Assembly (NCBI GenBank): GCA_009693785.1 | Contig: SHWP01000039.1 | Span: 1-32,598 of the forward strand | Source of the DNA: Rhodospirillaceae bacterium | Lineage (GTDB): Bacteria > Pseudomonadota > Alphaproteobacteria > Rhodospirillales > Rhodospirillaceae | Length of the DNA: 32,598 bases | Direction of reading: 5' to 3' | Shown: positions 14,840-23,666 of the stretch, piece by piece | How the letters are laid out: each line of letters begins with the position of its first letter | Numbering within the stretch: position 1 is the stretch's first letter | Program-made: the position numbers and the translations under genes | The notes under the pieces: generated by a model | Told to the model about the DNA's origin: nothing | Database searches by the model: none | Seen by the model: only the letters and a program-made list of their open reading frames with translations

Positions 14840-16522
14840 ATGGCGTCTTATCAGTACATTTACGTGATGAAGGGTCTGAGCAAGACCTTCCCCGGCGGCA
14901 AAGAGATTTTGAAGGACGTTTGGTTGTCGTTCCTGCCGGGGGCGAAAATCGGCGTGCTGGGCTACAACGGTTCGGGCAAATCCACGCTGATGCGCATTAT
15001 GGCGGGCATGGACAAGGAGTTCGTAGGCGAGGGCTGGGCCGCCGAGGGCGTGAAAGTCGGTTACCTGTCGCAAGAGCCGCAACTGGATGAGAAAAAGAAC
15101 GCGCTGGACAACGTCATGGACGGTGTTGGCGAAGTGAAGGGGCTGCTGGATCGCTTCGAGCAAGTTAGCGCCAAATTCGCCGAAGAGTTATCTGACGATG
15201 AAATGAATGCCGTCATCGCCGAGCAGGCCGAACTGCAAGAAAAAATCGACGCGGCCAACGGCTGGGATTTACAGCGCAATGTCGAGATCGCCATGGATGC
15301 GCTGCGCTGCCCGCCGGGCGATGCCGATGTCACCAAACTGTCGGGCGGTGAGCGCCGCCGCGTGGCACTCTGCCGGTTGCTGCTGTCCAAACCCGATATG
15401 CTGCTGCTCGACGAACCTACCAACCACCTCGATGCGGAATCAGTGGGCTGGTTGGAAACATTTCTGGAAGAATATCCGGGCACCGTCGTGGCGGTAACCC
15501 ACGACCGGTACTTCTTGGATAATGTCACCGGCTGGATTTTGGAACTCGATCGCGGCCGTGGCATTCCCTACGAGGGCAATTATTCGTCCTGGCTGCACCA
15601 GAAGAAAAAGCGCCTCGCCCAAGAAGAACGCGAAGAGGCTTCGCGCGAGCGCACCATCGACCGCGAGTTGGAGTGGATCGGCCAAAGCCCCCAGGCGCGG
15701 CGTACCAAAAGCAAGGCACGGATCGCGGCCTTCAATGATCTCGTCGCCGAGGCCGCCGATAAGGCGCCCGATACCGCGCAGATCGTTATTCCGGCAGGTG
15801 AACGACTTGGCGGGCTGGTGATTGAATTCGATAACCTCACCAAGGGTTATGGCGACCGCCTTTTGATCGACAAGCTCTCTTTCAAGCTGCCACCGGGCGG
15901 CATCGTCGGCGTGATCGGCCCCAATGGTGCGGGCAAGACCACGCTGTTTCGCATGATCACGGGGCAGGATAAGCCCGATTCCGGAACCATCCGCATCGGT
16001 GAGACTGTGAAGCTGGGCTATGTCGATCAAAGCCGCGACAGCCTGAAGGATACGGCCAACGTGTGGGAGGAAATCTCGGGCGGTCAAGACGAGATCATGT
16101 TGGGTAAGTTCAAGGTGGCCAGCCGTGCTTATGTTGGCCGGTTCAATTTCAAGGGCTCCGACCAGCAAAAGAAAGTCGGCCAACTCTCGGGCGGCGAACG
16201 CAACCGCGTCCACTTGGCGAAAATGCTCAAGTCCGGGTCCAACGTCCTCTTGCTCGACGAGCCAACCAACGACCTCGATGTGGATACCTTGCGCGCCTTG
16301 GAAGTGGCGTTGCTGGAGTTCGCCGGTTGCGCCGTCGTTATTTCCCACGATCGCTGGTTCTTAGACCGTATTGCCACCCACATTCTCGCCTTCGAGGGCG
16401 ACAGCCATGTGGAATGGTTCGAGGGCAACTACGACGCCTACGAGGAAGACAAAAAGCGCCGCCTCGGCCAAGACGCAGCCCAGCCCCACCGCATCAAATA
16501 CAAGCCAATCTCGCGGACTTAA
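14840..16522 (+). CDS. ettA: Energy-dependent translational throttle protein EttA (ABC-F ATPase)
   Basis: 560 aa, the normal EttA length, with no membrane segments. The N-terminus [20 protein letters not shown] is typical of EttA. The first ATPase domain has Walker [10 protein letters not shown] at 41-49, the 'arm' insertion at about 95-140, signature LSGGE at 167-171 and Walker [12 protein letters not shown] at 188-198. The linker that reaches the P-site tRNA (about 240-310) includes [20 protein letters not shown] and [19 protein letters not shown]. The second domain has [25 protein letters not shown] and [11 protein letters not shown]. EttA binds the ribosomal E site and gates entry into elongation according to the ATP/ADP ratio. 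The gene stands alone and is intact. Confidence 0.95.
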   Translation: MASYQYIYVMKGLSKTFPGGKEILKDVWLSFLPGAKIGVLGYNGSGKSTLMRIMAGMDKEFVGEGWAAEGVKVGYLSQEPQLDEKKNALDNVMDGVGEVKGLLDRFEQVSAKFAEELSDDEMNAVIAEQAELQEKIDAANGWDLQRNVEIAMDALRCPPGDADVTKLSGGERRRVALCRLLLSKPDMLLLDEPTNHLDAESVGWLETFLEEYPGTVVAVTHDRYFLDNVTGWILELDRGRGIPYEGNYSSWLHQKKKRLAQEEREEASRERTIDRELEWIGQSPQARRTKSKARIAAFNDLVAEAADKAPDTAQIVIPAGERLGGLVIEFDNLTKGYGDRLLIDKLSFKLPPGGIVGVIGPNGAGKTTLFRMITGQDKPDSGTIRIGETVKLGYVDQSRDSLKDTANVWEEISGGQDEIMLGKFKVASRAYVGRFNFKGSDQQKKVGQLSGGERNRVHLAKMLKSGSNVLLLDEPTNDLDVDTLRALEVALLEFAGCAVVISHDRWFLDRIATHILAFEGDSHVEWFEGNYDAYEEDKKRRLGQDAAQPHRIKYKPISRT

Positions 16523-16607
16523 GGCCGGTTTTAGGCGGGTCAAACCTTGGCTTTGGCGGGCGTTTTCGTTAGGCTCAGAACGCACTCTTGAACTCAAGGG
16601 AGGCAAG

Positions 16608-17519
16608 ATGAGCAGCCAAACATCGACCGTAGGCGATGGCGACATACTTGGACACATCATCAGGCCTCCGTATTTGGGGCTTTTAATCTTCGCCATCATT
16701 ATTCTCTATAAGCCAATCGCGCACACGCTTTTGGTGCTGCAACATTATGTGTTCACCGGCGATTCAAAATACGCCGTCGGCTTATTGGTGGGTCTCTTTG
16801 GTTTTTGGCTGGTGGGTAAGGGCCTGCGCCGCGACGAACTCAGCGCCACGGCCATGGGCTATATGGGCGGTGCGCTGATTTGGATGGGCTGGTTCGAACA
16901 CACCTTCGAGTTTTTTGGCGAGGTCATGGGTGTCGATCCGGTGATGGCCGATGGCAAAGTCCAGCTCAGCCCGAACCTGGCCCTGATGGAAGCCACGGTG
17001 GTTCCGTTCATTGCTATGATGGCTTTGTTTGGCGCCAATCGCGAGACGCGCTGCCGGTTGCTGATGTGGTTTCATCGCAACCTGCATATGGCGCCCCCCA
17101 CGCCAACCCAGGGCTACAAACGCAATTATGCGTGGGTAACGGCGTGGGAAACTATTTTTGTCACCTGGGCGTTCTACCTCATGATCGTGATGCTGTATGA
17201 CCCCCGCCTGGCCGGTATAGATCATCCGGCAACCTACATCGCGTTCGGGGCTTATCTTATTTGGGGCACGTATTTGTTGCTCCGGCTGGTGAAATACAAC
17301 GAACCCGCAGCCGCGATTCGTTATGCCATTCCGACCACCAACGCGTTCTGGATCACCATCGAAATGGCCAGCCATTGGAAGTGGTTCCCCGAGATTTGGG
17401 TTAAACCCTTGCAGTACCCCATATCTGCCGTGGCCTTTATGGCGGCGTTCGCGTGTGGGGCGGTCCTAATCTTGAAGCGCGGTAACGACAGCCTTCCAGC
17501 CGCAGTGCCGGCAGAGTAA
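16608..17519 (+). CDS. Polytopic membrane protein of unknown function
   Basis: 303 aa; the ATG at 16608 is preceded by AAGGGAGG, a strong Shine-Dalgarno, although the frame stays open upstream into ettA. About seven hydrophobic segments are visible: YLGLLIFAIIILYKP; YAVGLLVGLFGFWLVGKGL; GYMGGALIWMGWFEHTFEF; LALMEATVVPFIAMMALFG; AWETIFVTWAFYLMIVMLY; YIAFGAYLIWGTYLLLRLV; SAVAFMAAFACGAVLIL. Charged or polar residues inside segments (WFEHTFEFFGE, ETRCR, WFHRNLHMAPPTP) hint at a ligand or cofactor site, but I do not recognise the family. Trp and Tyr at membrane edges are plentiful. It lies 85 nt after ettA; the long spacer argues against tight coupling. Function unknown. Confidence 0.75.
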   Translation: MSSQTSTVGDGDILGHIIRPPYLGLLIFAIIILYKPIAHTLLVLQHYVFTGDSKYAVGLLVGLFGFWLVGKGLRRDELSATAMGYMGGALIWMGWFEHTFEFFGEVMGVDPVMADGKVQLSPNLALMEATVVPFIAMMALFGANRETRCRLLMWFHRNLHMAPPTPTQGYKRNYAWVTAWETIFVTWAFYLMIVMLYDPRLAGIDHPATYIAFGAYLIWGTYLLLRLVKYNEPAAAIRYAIPTTNAFWITIEMASHWKWFPEIWVKPLQYPISAVAFMAAFACGAVLILKRGNDSLPAAVPAE

Positions 17520-17530
17520 GCTGCGCCAAA

Positions 17531-18151
17531 TCAGCCCACTTTGGCTTTGAGGTCGTCGACCTGCTTTTGCATCTGGTCCAAAAGGCCGGCCATGCCGCCG
17601 CTTTGCTGAATAACGGTGGCGTATTCCTGCCGGTAAGTGATGGCCATGCTCACGCCTTCGATAATGACGTCGACCACGCGGAATCCCGTTTCGCGTTTGC
17701 GTAAACGCCACGAGACGGCAAAGCTTTGTCCATCGTTACCAAGGATGTCGGAGTTCACAACTGCGCCGTCCTCGCCATCGGGAGTACTGTCTTTTACCTT
17801 GAGGGTCTGGCCCTTGTATTCGGCGAAGCGGCGCGACCAGGTGTAGACAATCACGTCTTCGAACAAGGTGCTGAATTTTTGATTATCCTCGGCGCTGGCG
17901 GCACGGGCAAAACGGCCCAACACAAAGCGCCCAATGGAGGGGATATCAAAGAAATCCTTGAAGAGCACGCGGAAGCGGTCGGTTTTCTCGCGCCGGCTAA
18001 TGGCCACGCCAAGAATATCTTTGATCCCCAACTGTGCGAATTGTTCGATCAGTTGATTGGGGCTGTTGCGCCACTCTTGCGCACCTGCGGGTCGGCCACC
18101 CACGATACCGATGGCCAAGGACAAACCTGCGAAGTGGCGGCGCGAAATCAT
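17531..18151 (-). CDS. mlaC: MlaC-family phospholipid-binding periplasmic protein
   Basis: 206 aa with an N-terminal signal of Tat type (MISRRHFAGLSLAIGIVGG, then AGAQEW). The mature part matches the MlaC/Ttg2D (toluene-tolerance) family: NQLIEQFAQLGIKDILG, RFRVLFKDFFDIPSIGRFVL, GRFARAASAEDNQKFSTLFE, TWSRRFAEYKGQTLKVKDST, VSWRLRKRETGFRVVDVIIE and GVSMAITYRQEYATVIQQ. MlaC carries phospholipid between the outer-membrane MlaA complex and the inner-membrane MlaFEDB transporter. It starts 29 nt after the mlaA stop, with GAGGA upstream, so the two form an operon. No MlaD, MlaE or MlaF is nearby; they must be elsewhere if present. HpnM, a hopanoid-associated MlaC relative, is an alternative reading. 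Confidence 0.87.
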   Translation of the reverse strand: MISRRHFAGLSLAIGIVGGRPAGAQEWRNSPNQLIEQFAQLGIKDILGVAISRREKTDRFRVLFKDFFDIPSIGRFVLGRFARAASAEDNQKFSTLFEDVIVYTWSRRFAEYKGQTLKVKDSTPDGEDGAVVNSDILGNDGQSFAVSWRLRKRETGFRVVDVIIEGVSMAITYRQEYATVIQQSGGMAGLLDQMQKQVDDLKAKVG

Positions 18152-18180
18152 CGTGACTAGTCCTCGAAAAGCAAAAGTTG

Positions 18181-18993
18181 TTATTTTTTCGATGGCTCAT
18201 CGGCGAACGGGTCGCCTTCGCCATCATCGGGTAACGTGGGCAAGGGCGCCGCGGTGCCATTGCGGATTTCTTTGAACCTGTTTTGACGATAGGCCGAACG
18301 TAACGCAGCGTAATAGTCAATCGACGAGGCTTTCAATTCATCCGTCGCGCTCATCGTGCTGGTCTTCAGGTCGACATAGAGGGCACCAAAATAGGCCCAC
18401 TGTACCCAGCGTGGATTAGCGCCGTAATTGTACCAAGCGACCGGATCAAAGGTGAAATTGTCAAACGCTAAGCCGAACCCATCGCGAATACTCATGGGCC
18501 CGAAGCCAGGCAGATAGAGATACGACCCGCTGCCCACGCCCCAGGTAGCGAGTGTCTGGCCGAAATCTTCATACTGATAGGGCGTTCCCATATCGGCCGC
18601 GACATCACCAAAACCAAGTATGCCGACGGTTGAGTTCACTAAAAACCGACTCACGGTTTGTCCGGCACGCGTTACGTTGCCTTGCAGCAAGCTGTTGGCC
18701 ACGGTGATGGGTGAGCGCAAGTTGCGCAAAAAATTCGTCACGCCGCGGCGCGCCGGGTCGGGCACGAATTCGCGGTAGCTCCAAAACACAGGGCGCAAAA
18801 TCACGGTATCAAGGGCCTGATCCAGCGTGAACATAGTGCGGTTAAACGGCTCAAGCGCGTCGTTGGTTTCTTGGAAAGCTGCAAGAGACGCTGGATCCGA
18901 CGCCGGGGGCTTGGTCGCGCAACTCGCTATGCCAAGAGCCAGGCCGCTGACCACAAAGCATCGCAAAAAAGGAGCAGAAAAACGGGACAGCAT
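18181..18993 (-). CDS. mlaA: MlaA (VacJ) outer-membrane lipoprotein
   Basis: About 270 aa from ATG at 18993; the frame is open to 19083 but the lipoprotein signal fits only the shorter form (MLSRFSAPFLRCFVVSGLAL, then GIASC with Cys at 25). The family motifs are clear: NDALEPFNRTMFTLDQALD, FVPDPARRGVTNFLRNLRSP, ITVANSLLQG, RFLVNSTVGILGFGDVA, YQYEDFGQTLATWGVGSGSY and LYLPGFGPMSIRDGFG. MlaA removes mislocalised phospholipid from the outer leaflet and passes it to MlaC. The C-terminal tail is acidic and Pro-rich (TAAPLPTLPDDGEGDPFADE), longer than the minimal family core. It is the first gene of the mlaA-mlaC pair. The promoter should lie in the 19.0-19.27 kb gap shared with metF. Confidence 0.92.
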   Translation of the reverse strand: MLSRFSAPFLRCFVVSGLALGIASCATKPPASDPASLAAFQETNDALEPFNRTMFTLDQALDTVILRPVFWSYREFVPDPARRGVTNFLRNLRSPITVANSLLQGNVTRAGQTVSRFLVNSTVGILGFGDVAADMGTPYQYEDFGQTLATWGVGSGSYLYLPGFGPMSIRDGFGLAFDNFTFDPVAWYNYGANPRWVQWAYFGALYVDLKTSTMSATDELKASSIDYYAALRSAYRQNRFKEIRNGTAAPLPTLPDDGEGDPFADEPSKK

Positions 18994-19279
18994 GATGTTC
19001 AGCACGCGGGTTCTCAATCTATACGCATCGTTTTTTAATCCAGCCCTTCCCCCTAGTAGGTCCCAATACGAGGCGAGACCCACAGAAGGAAGTCGCGGAT
19101 GGCTATCATAGCGCAGCCAATAACTCTATACACGAATATGTCAGCATTAAGCCTGTCAGGAGACTTGGTTGTGCTAGTCCAATTGGGCTTTTTACCCACA
19201 AGGCAAAAACGCTTAAGCTAGTGGAAAGGTCGCTCGGGTCTTATGGCCCCGAGTCGTTGCTGGTTATGAGGTTGTGGCT
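18994..19279. promoter_or_regulatory. Divergent intergenic region (mlaA / metF)
   Basis: 286 bp between divergent genes. A hairpin CTCGGG (19233-19238) / CCCGAG (19248-19253) with a 9-nt loop lies about 30 nt before the metF start and could be a leader structure. I see no recognisable SAM or SAH riboswitch and no clear -35/-10 pair. Confidence 0.3.
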
Positions 19280-20179
19280 ATGAGTCCGTCCCCGTCCCAA
19301 GGTTTGTCTGCCACCACGGCTCAGCACCCTATTCGAGTGTCATTCGAATTCTTTCCGCCCAAGACCGAGGCCATGACCGAGCAGCTTTGGGCGGCTGTCG
19401 AGCGATTGGCGCCGCTCCAACCCAATTTCGTGTCGGTGACTTACGGTGCGGGCGGTTCGACCCGTGAACGCACCCACGACATCGTCGTGCGCATACAGCG
19501 CGAGAAAGGATTGCGGGCTGCCGCCCACCTGACTTGCGTTGCCGCGACCCGGGACGAAGTTGACGGCGTGGCCCGGCGCTATTGGGAGTCTGGCATCCGC
19601 CATATTGTGGCCTTACGCGGCGACCCGCCAGATGGACTAACCCGCTATCAGCCCCACCCCGGGGGATATGCATTCGCCGTCGATCTCGTCGCGGGCTTAA
19701 AAAAAGTCGCCGACTTCGAGATTTCGGTGGCCGCCAATCCTGAGGGGCACCCTGAAGCCCCAACCAAAGCCGCCGACATCGACAATCTCAAACGCAAAAT
19801 TGACGCCGGGGCCAGCCGCGCGATCACACAGTTTTTTTTCGACGCCGATATCTACCGCAGGTTTAGAGACCAAGCAGTAGCTGCGGGCATCAAGGTTCCA
19901 ATCGTCCCTGGGATCATTCCGGTCACGAATTATGTGTCAACCGCCCGCATCGCCATTAAGTCGGGGGCGGCCGTGCCCAAATGGCTGTCGGATCGCTTCG
20001 AAGGGCTTGAGAACGATCCCGAGACCCGCCGCTTGGTTGCGGCAACCGTCGCCGCCGAACAGGTGCAACTCCTGCGCCAAGATGGCGTGCAAGACTTCCA
20101 CTTCTATACTCTGAACCGGGCCGACCTGGTTTATGCCATCTGCCATATCCTGGGTGTCCGGCCCGCTCGCGCGCCATAG
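19280..20179 (+). CDS. metF: 5,10-methylenetetrahydrofolate reductase (MetF)
   Basis: About 299 aa from ATG at 19280 (GAGG 8 nt upstream); a GTG two codons earlier is the alternative. It is a (beta/alpha)8 FAD enzyme that reduces 5,10-methylene-THF to 5-methyl-THF for methionine synthesis. Family motifs in order: SFEFFPPKTE (the catalytic Glu near the N-terminus), FVSVTYGAGGSTRERTHDIV, AAHLTCVAATRDEV, GIRHIVALRGDPP (FAD contacts), SVAANPEGHPEA, RAITQFFFDADIYRRF, VPIVPGIIPVTNY and DFHFYTLNRADLVYAICHIL. Length is normal and all motifs are intact. The neighbouring genes are not methionine genes, so it is a single-gene unit. A small hairpin in its leader may be regulatory. Confidence 0.95.
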   Translation: MSPSPSQGLSATTAQHPIRVSFEFFPPKTEAMTEQLWAAVERLAPLQPNFVSVTYGAGGSTRERTHDIVVRIQREKGLRAAAHLTCVAATRDEVDGVARRYWESGIRHIVALRGDPPDGLTRYQPHPGGYAFAVDLVAGLKKVADFEISVAANPEGHPEAPTKAADIDNLKRKIDAGASRAITQFFFDADIYRRFRDQAVAAGIKVPIVPGIIPVTNYVSTARIAIKSGAAVPKWLSDRFEGLENDPETRRLVAATVAAEQVQLLRQDGVQDFHFYTLNRADLVYAICHILGVRPARAP

Positions 20180-20230
20180 CCCGACCGTTTCAGTAAAGCC
20201 CTACCCTAGGGTTAGAAACTCTACTTTCGC

Positions 20231-21333
20231 GTGTTTGACGAAACCTATGGTACGGGCGTAAATCCGGTCTTGGGGGCCTACATGTCCAAGCCATAGTTCG
20301 AAGCCGAGAATAATGCGGCCGACGCGGCGTTGCGTATTATACGCACGCTCGCGCTCAAGCCCGAGCCATTGAACTACGCGGTGTGGTTTACCTACTGCGC
20401 GGGCGAAAGCCTCGACCTCAAGGCCGAGCTCGATCAATACCTCAAGGCCAAGAAACCGATCACGACTGATGTCAGCGAGGCGATGTTTGCCAAGTATATC
20501 GCCCAAGCCTTGGTCAGCGTGGCCGATCAGGCCACGCGGCAAAAACTTGATGACGCCAATGACCGGCTCGCTAAAACCCTGAACTCGGTCATGACGCTCG
20601 TGACTGCGGCATCCAATGGAAACGATGGGTTTTCAACTGCCCTTGAGAAATTCAACACTGAAATCGCAGGAATTGCCGATCCGAAACTGGTCGCGGCCGT
20701 TCAAACCATGGCGACCGAGACAGCCAAGGTCGCCAAACTCAATGCCGAGCTGCAAGGCCGCCTGAGCGCAGCATCCAGTGATATTGGCACGCTCAAGAAC
20801 GACCTCACCGCCATCCGCAAAGAAGCCTATACGGATGGGCTAACCGGGATTCCCAACCGCAAGGCGTTCAACAAACAAATCGACGAATTAACGTCCGCCC
20901 TGAAATCGAAAAGTGGATATCTCTGCCTCTTGATGACCGACATCGATCACTTCAAGGCCTTCAATGATACGCACGGGCACTTGATTGGCGACCAGGTGAT
21001 CAAGATCGTGGCCAAAATGCTGGCGAATAACATTCGCGATACAGACTTTGCCGCCCGGTATGGCGGTGAAGAATTCGCAGTGCTGTTTCCCAAGACCCGG
21101 CTGAAAGACGCGCTGCCGATCGCCGAAAAATCCGCAACGCTATACGCTCGAAGGATATGCAAAACCGCCGCACCGGACAGAACCTGGGCAAGGTCACGGT
21201 GTCGATCGGGGTGGCGGAGTTCGCGCTGGGTGAAAGTATCGACGATTTCATCAGCCGCGCCGATACGGCGCTGTATCTCGCCAAGCAAATGGGCCGGGAC
21301 CGGGTGTGCTCGCAACTGGATTTGCCCCGTTAA
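20231..21333 (+). pseudogene. Diguanylate cyclase (GGDEF) gene with an amber codon and a frameshift
   Basis: The coding frame can be followed from GTG 20231 (FDETYGTGVNPVLGAYMSKP) through an in-frame TAG at 20294-20296, then on (FEAENNAADAALRIIRTLAL...) to a GGDEF domain. Domain marks: an N-terminal helical sensor-like region with NYAVWFTYCAGESLDLKAEL; then YTDGLTGIPNRKAFNKQID, MTDIDHFKAFNDTHGHLIGD, the inhibitory I-site RxxD (RDTD) and the active site GGEEF. At 21126-21130 the frame is lost: five A's where six would keep it (GAA AAA ATC CGC). The next frame then supplies the true C-terminus (KVTVSIGVAEFALGESIDDF, then SRADTALYLAKQMGRDRV) to TAA 21331-21333. Without repair the longest frame (from 20330) has a nonsense tail. 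Two independent lesions argue for a decaying gene; error or readthrough cannot be excluded. Confidence 0.82.
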
Positions 21334-21389
21334 ATTGGGGCGAGGGCGGCTTTTGCCGATTATGCGGGATGCGGGTATAAGCTGCCTGC

Positions 21390-23666
21390 ATGTCTGACCC
21401 TTTCGACCTTGCCGCCAGTGCCGAGCCTGCGTCTAACGCTGCCCCAGTGCCTCAGCGGCTGCCGTGGCTGGACGACCTTAACCCCGAACAACTCCAGGCC
21501 GTTGAAACCACCGAGGGGCCGCTGCTCGTATTGTCGGGGGCAGGGACGGGCAAGACACGCGTCTTGACGTGCCGAGCGGCTTATATTCTTGCCAAAGGCT
21601 TGGCGCGGCCGTGGCAGGTCCTGGCCGTCACATTTACCAACCGTGCCGCAAAAGAGATGCGCGAGCGGGTCACGGCCTTGGTTGGGCCTGTGGCCGAGGC
21701 GGTGTGGCTTGGCACCTTTCATGCGCTGTGCGTGCGCATTCTGCGCCGTCATGGCGAGTTGATCGGGCTCAAGTCCAGTTTCACCATTCTCGACTCCGAC
21801 GATCAATTGCGGCTGCTCAAGCAACTGATGGAAGCCGACAATGTGGACACGAAAAAATGGCCAGCCCAAGCCCTGATGGGCGTCATTCAACGCTGGAAGG
21901 ACCGGGGGCTGACGCCAGATAAGGCAGGCCGCGAGGGCACCAGCGAGTTTGCCGGGGGCCGCTCGTTGGCCCTTTACGCCGCCTATCAAGACCGTTTGCG
22001 GGCGCTGAATGCGGTGGACTTCGGCGATTTGCTGCTGCTGTGCCTCGACCTCTTCCAAAAACACGCCAATGTGCTGACCGAATACCAGCAGCAATTCCGC
22101 TACATCCTGGTGGACGAATACCAAGACACCAACGTGGCGCAGTATTTATGGCTGCGGCTGTTGTCGCAGCAGCATCGCAACTTATGCTGCGTGGGCGACG
22201 ATGATCAGTCGATTTACTCTTGGCGCGGCGCGGAGGTTGGCAACATTTTACGTTTCGAGAAGGATTTCTCCGACGCCAAAGTGGTGCGGCTGGAGCGCAA
22301 CTACCGTTCCACGCCCGTGATCCTGGAGGCTGCCTCGCACCTCATCAGCCACAACGAAGACCGGCTAGGCAAAACCTTGCGCAGCGGGCATGAGGGCGAA
22401 ATCGAGCGCGGCGTGCCCGTCAAGGTCCGTGGCGTGTGGGACGGCCAAGAGGAAGCGCGCTGGGTGGTCGAGGAGATCGAAGCCTTGCAGCGCAAGGGCC
22501 AGTCCTTGAAGCAGATCGCGATTTTGGTCCGCGCCGGGTTTCAGATGCTCGAATTCGAAGAACGCCTGATCACGACGGGTATTCCGTACCGCGTTATCGG
22601 CGGCCCGCGTTTTTATGAACGCCTCGAAATCCGCGATGCGATTGCTTACCTGCGCTTGGTTCAACAGCCCGACGATGATTTGGCCTTCGAGCGTATTATC
22701 AACAAGCCCAAGCGTGGCCTGGGCGATTCCACCGTGCAGAAAATTCATGTGCTGGCGCGCTCTCAGCACGTGCCGCTGTTCGAAGCAGCCCGGCGTATGG
22801 TCGAGACCGATGAATTTCGTGCCCAAACCCGCGCCACCGTGAAAGCACTGACCCACGATTTTGAACGCTGGCAAAGCCTGAAGGAGAACATGGCGCCCTC
22901 GGAGCTAGCCGCAATGATTCTCGATGAGTCGGGCTATACCGAGATGTGGCAGCAGGATAAATCCGCCGAGGCGCCAGGGCGCATCGAGAACTTGCGCGAA
23001 TTTGTCACCGGACTTGCGGAATGGGACACGATTGAGGGTTTTCTTGAACACGTCAGCCTAGTGATGGAGAGCGATACCAAAACCGGCGAGGACTGTGTGA
23101 CCTTAATGACGCTTCATGGCGCCAAGGGGCTGGAGTTCGACGCGGTGTTTTTGCCAGGTTGGGAGGAAGAGATTTTTCCCAACCGGCGATCCTTAGACGA
23201 GGGGGGGCAAAAGTCGCTGGAAGAGGAGCGCCGCCTGGCTTATGTCGGGCTAACGCGTGCGCGCAAAATGGTGCATGTCTCCTTCGCCGCCAACCGGCGT
23301 GTCTACAACCAATGGCAAACCAGCCTGCCGTCGCGCTTTATCGATGAACTGCCGCCAGGCGCTGTCGAACGTCAGTCTGAGGCGGGTCTTTACGGCAGCG
23401 CCTATGGAACGACGGGCGGTTTTGGGGACAATTGGAAGCAACCCTGGTGGCGCGACGGCAAAGCCAAGGCTCCGGTGCAGAAAGTCGACGCTGACTGGGA
23501 GGTGACCCCTCACCAATCTGGTGGCGACTACAAGGTCGGCGAGCGGGTGTTTCACCAGAAGTTCGGCTATGGCGTGATTGCCGGAATCGAAGATACCAAG
23601 CTCGACATTCAGTTCGAGAAATCGGGCCGCAAAAAAGTGCTGGATAGTTTTGTCGAGCCCGCATGA
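21390..23666 (+). CDS. uvrD: UvrD/PcrA-type 3'-5' DNA helicase
   Basis: 758 aa, a full-length SF1A helicase. Seen: Q-motif LNPEQLQAV (about 30), Walker A SGAGTGKTRVLT (50-60), motif Ia TFTNRAAKEMRERV, Walker B ILVDEYQDTN, motif III GDDDQSIYSWRGAE, motif IV RLERNYRST, motif V TLMTLHGAKGLEFDAVFLPG and motif VI YVGLTRARKMVHVSFAANR. The C-terminus has the Tudor-like tail of PcrA/UvrD (YKVGERVFHQKFGYGVIAGI). It removes proteins or strands during nucleotide-excision and mismatch repair. Its stop overlaps the start of prmA by 4 nt (ATGA), so the two are coupled. A poor Shine-Dalgarno precedes the ATG. UvrD and PcrA are not separable from sequence here. Confidence 0.93.
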   Translation: MSDPFDLAASAEPASNAAPVPQRLPWLDDLNPEQLQAVETTEGPLLVLSGAGTGKTRVLTCRAAYILAKGLARPWQVLAVTFTNRAAKEMRERVTALVGPVAEAVWLGTFHALCVRILRRHGELIGLKSSFTILDSDDQLRLLKQLMEADNVDTKKWPAQALMGVIQRWKDRGLTPDKAGREGTSEFAGGRSLALYAAYQDRLRALNAVDFGDLLLLCLDLFQKHANVLTEYQQQFRYILVDEYQDTNVAQYLWLRLLSQQHRNLCCVGDDDQSIYSWRGAEVGNILRFEKDFSDAKVVRLERNYRSTPVILEAASHLISHNEDRLGKTLRSGHEGEIERGVPVKVRGVWDGQEEARWVVEEIEALQRKGQSLKQIAILVRAGFQMLEFEERLITTGIPYRVIGGPRFYERLEIRDAIAYLRLVQQPDDDLAFERIINKPKRGLGDSTVQKIHVLARSQHVPLFEAARRMVETDEFRAQTRATVKALTHDFERWQSLKENMAPSELAAMILDESGYTEMWQQDKSAEAPGRIENLREFVTGLAEWDTIEGFLEHVSLVMESDTKTGEDCVTLMTLHGAKGLEFDAVFLPGWEEEIFPNRRSLDEGGQKSLEEERRLAYVGLTRARKMVHVSFAANRRVYNQWQTSLPSRFIDELPPGAVERQSEAGLYGSAYGTTGGFGDNWKQPWWRDGKAKAPVQKVDADWEVTPHQSGGDYKVGERVFHQKFGYGVIAGIEDTKLDIQFEKSGRKKVLDSFVEPA

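Noticed and set aside
15440..16348. 302-aa open frame on the minus strand
   Set aside because: Antisense to ettA, which has every ABC-F motif. No family resemblance.
19200..19279. SAM or SAH riboswitch before metF
   Set aside because: Only a simple 6-bp hairpin is visible. None of the conserved cores of SAM-I, SAM-II or SAH aptamers could be recognised.
20294..20296. TAG read as a sense codon in this genome
   Set aside because: TAG ends other genes here, such as the second autotransporter and the MDR oxidoreductase, so it works as a stop codon.
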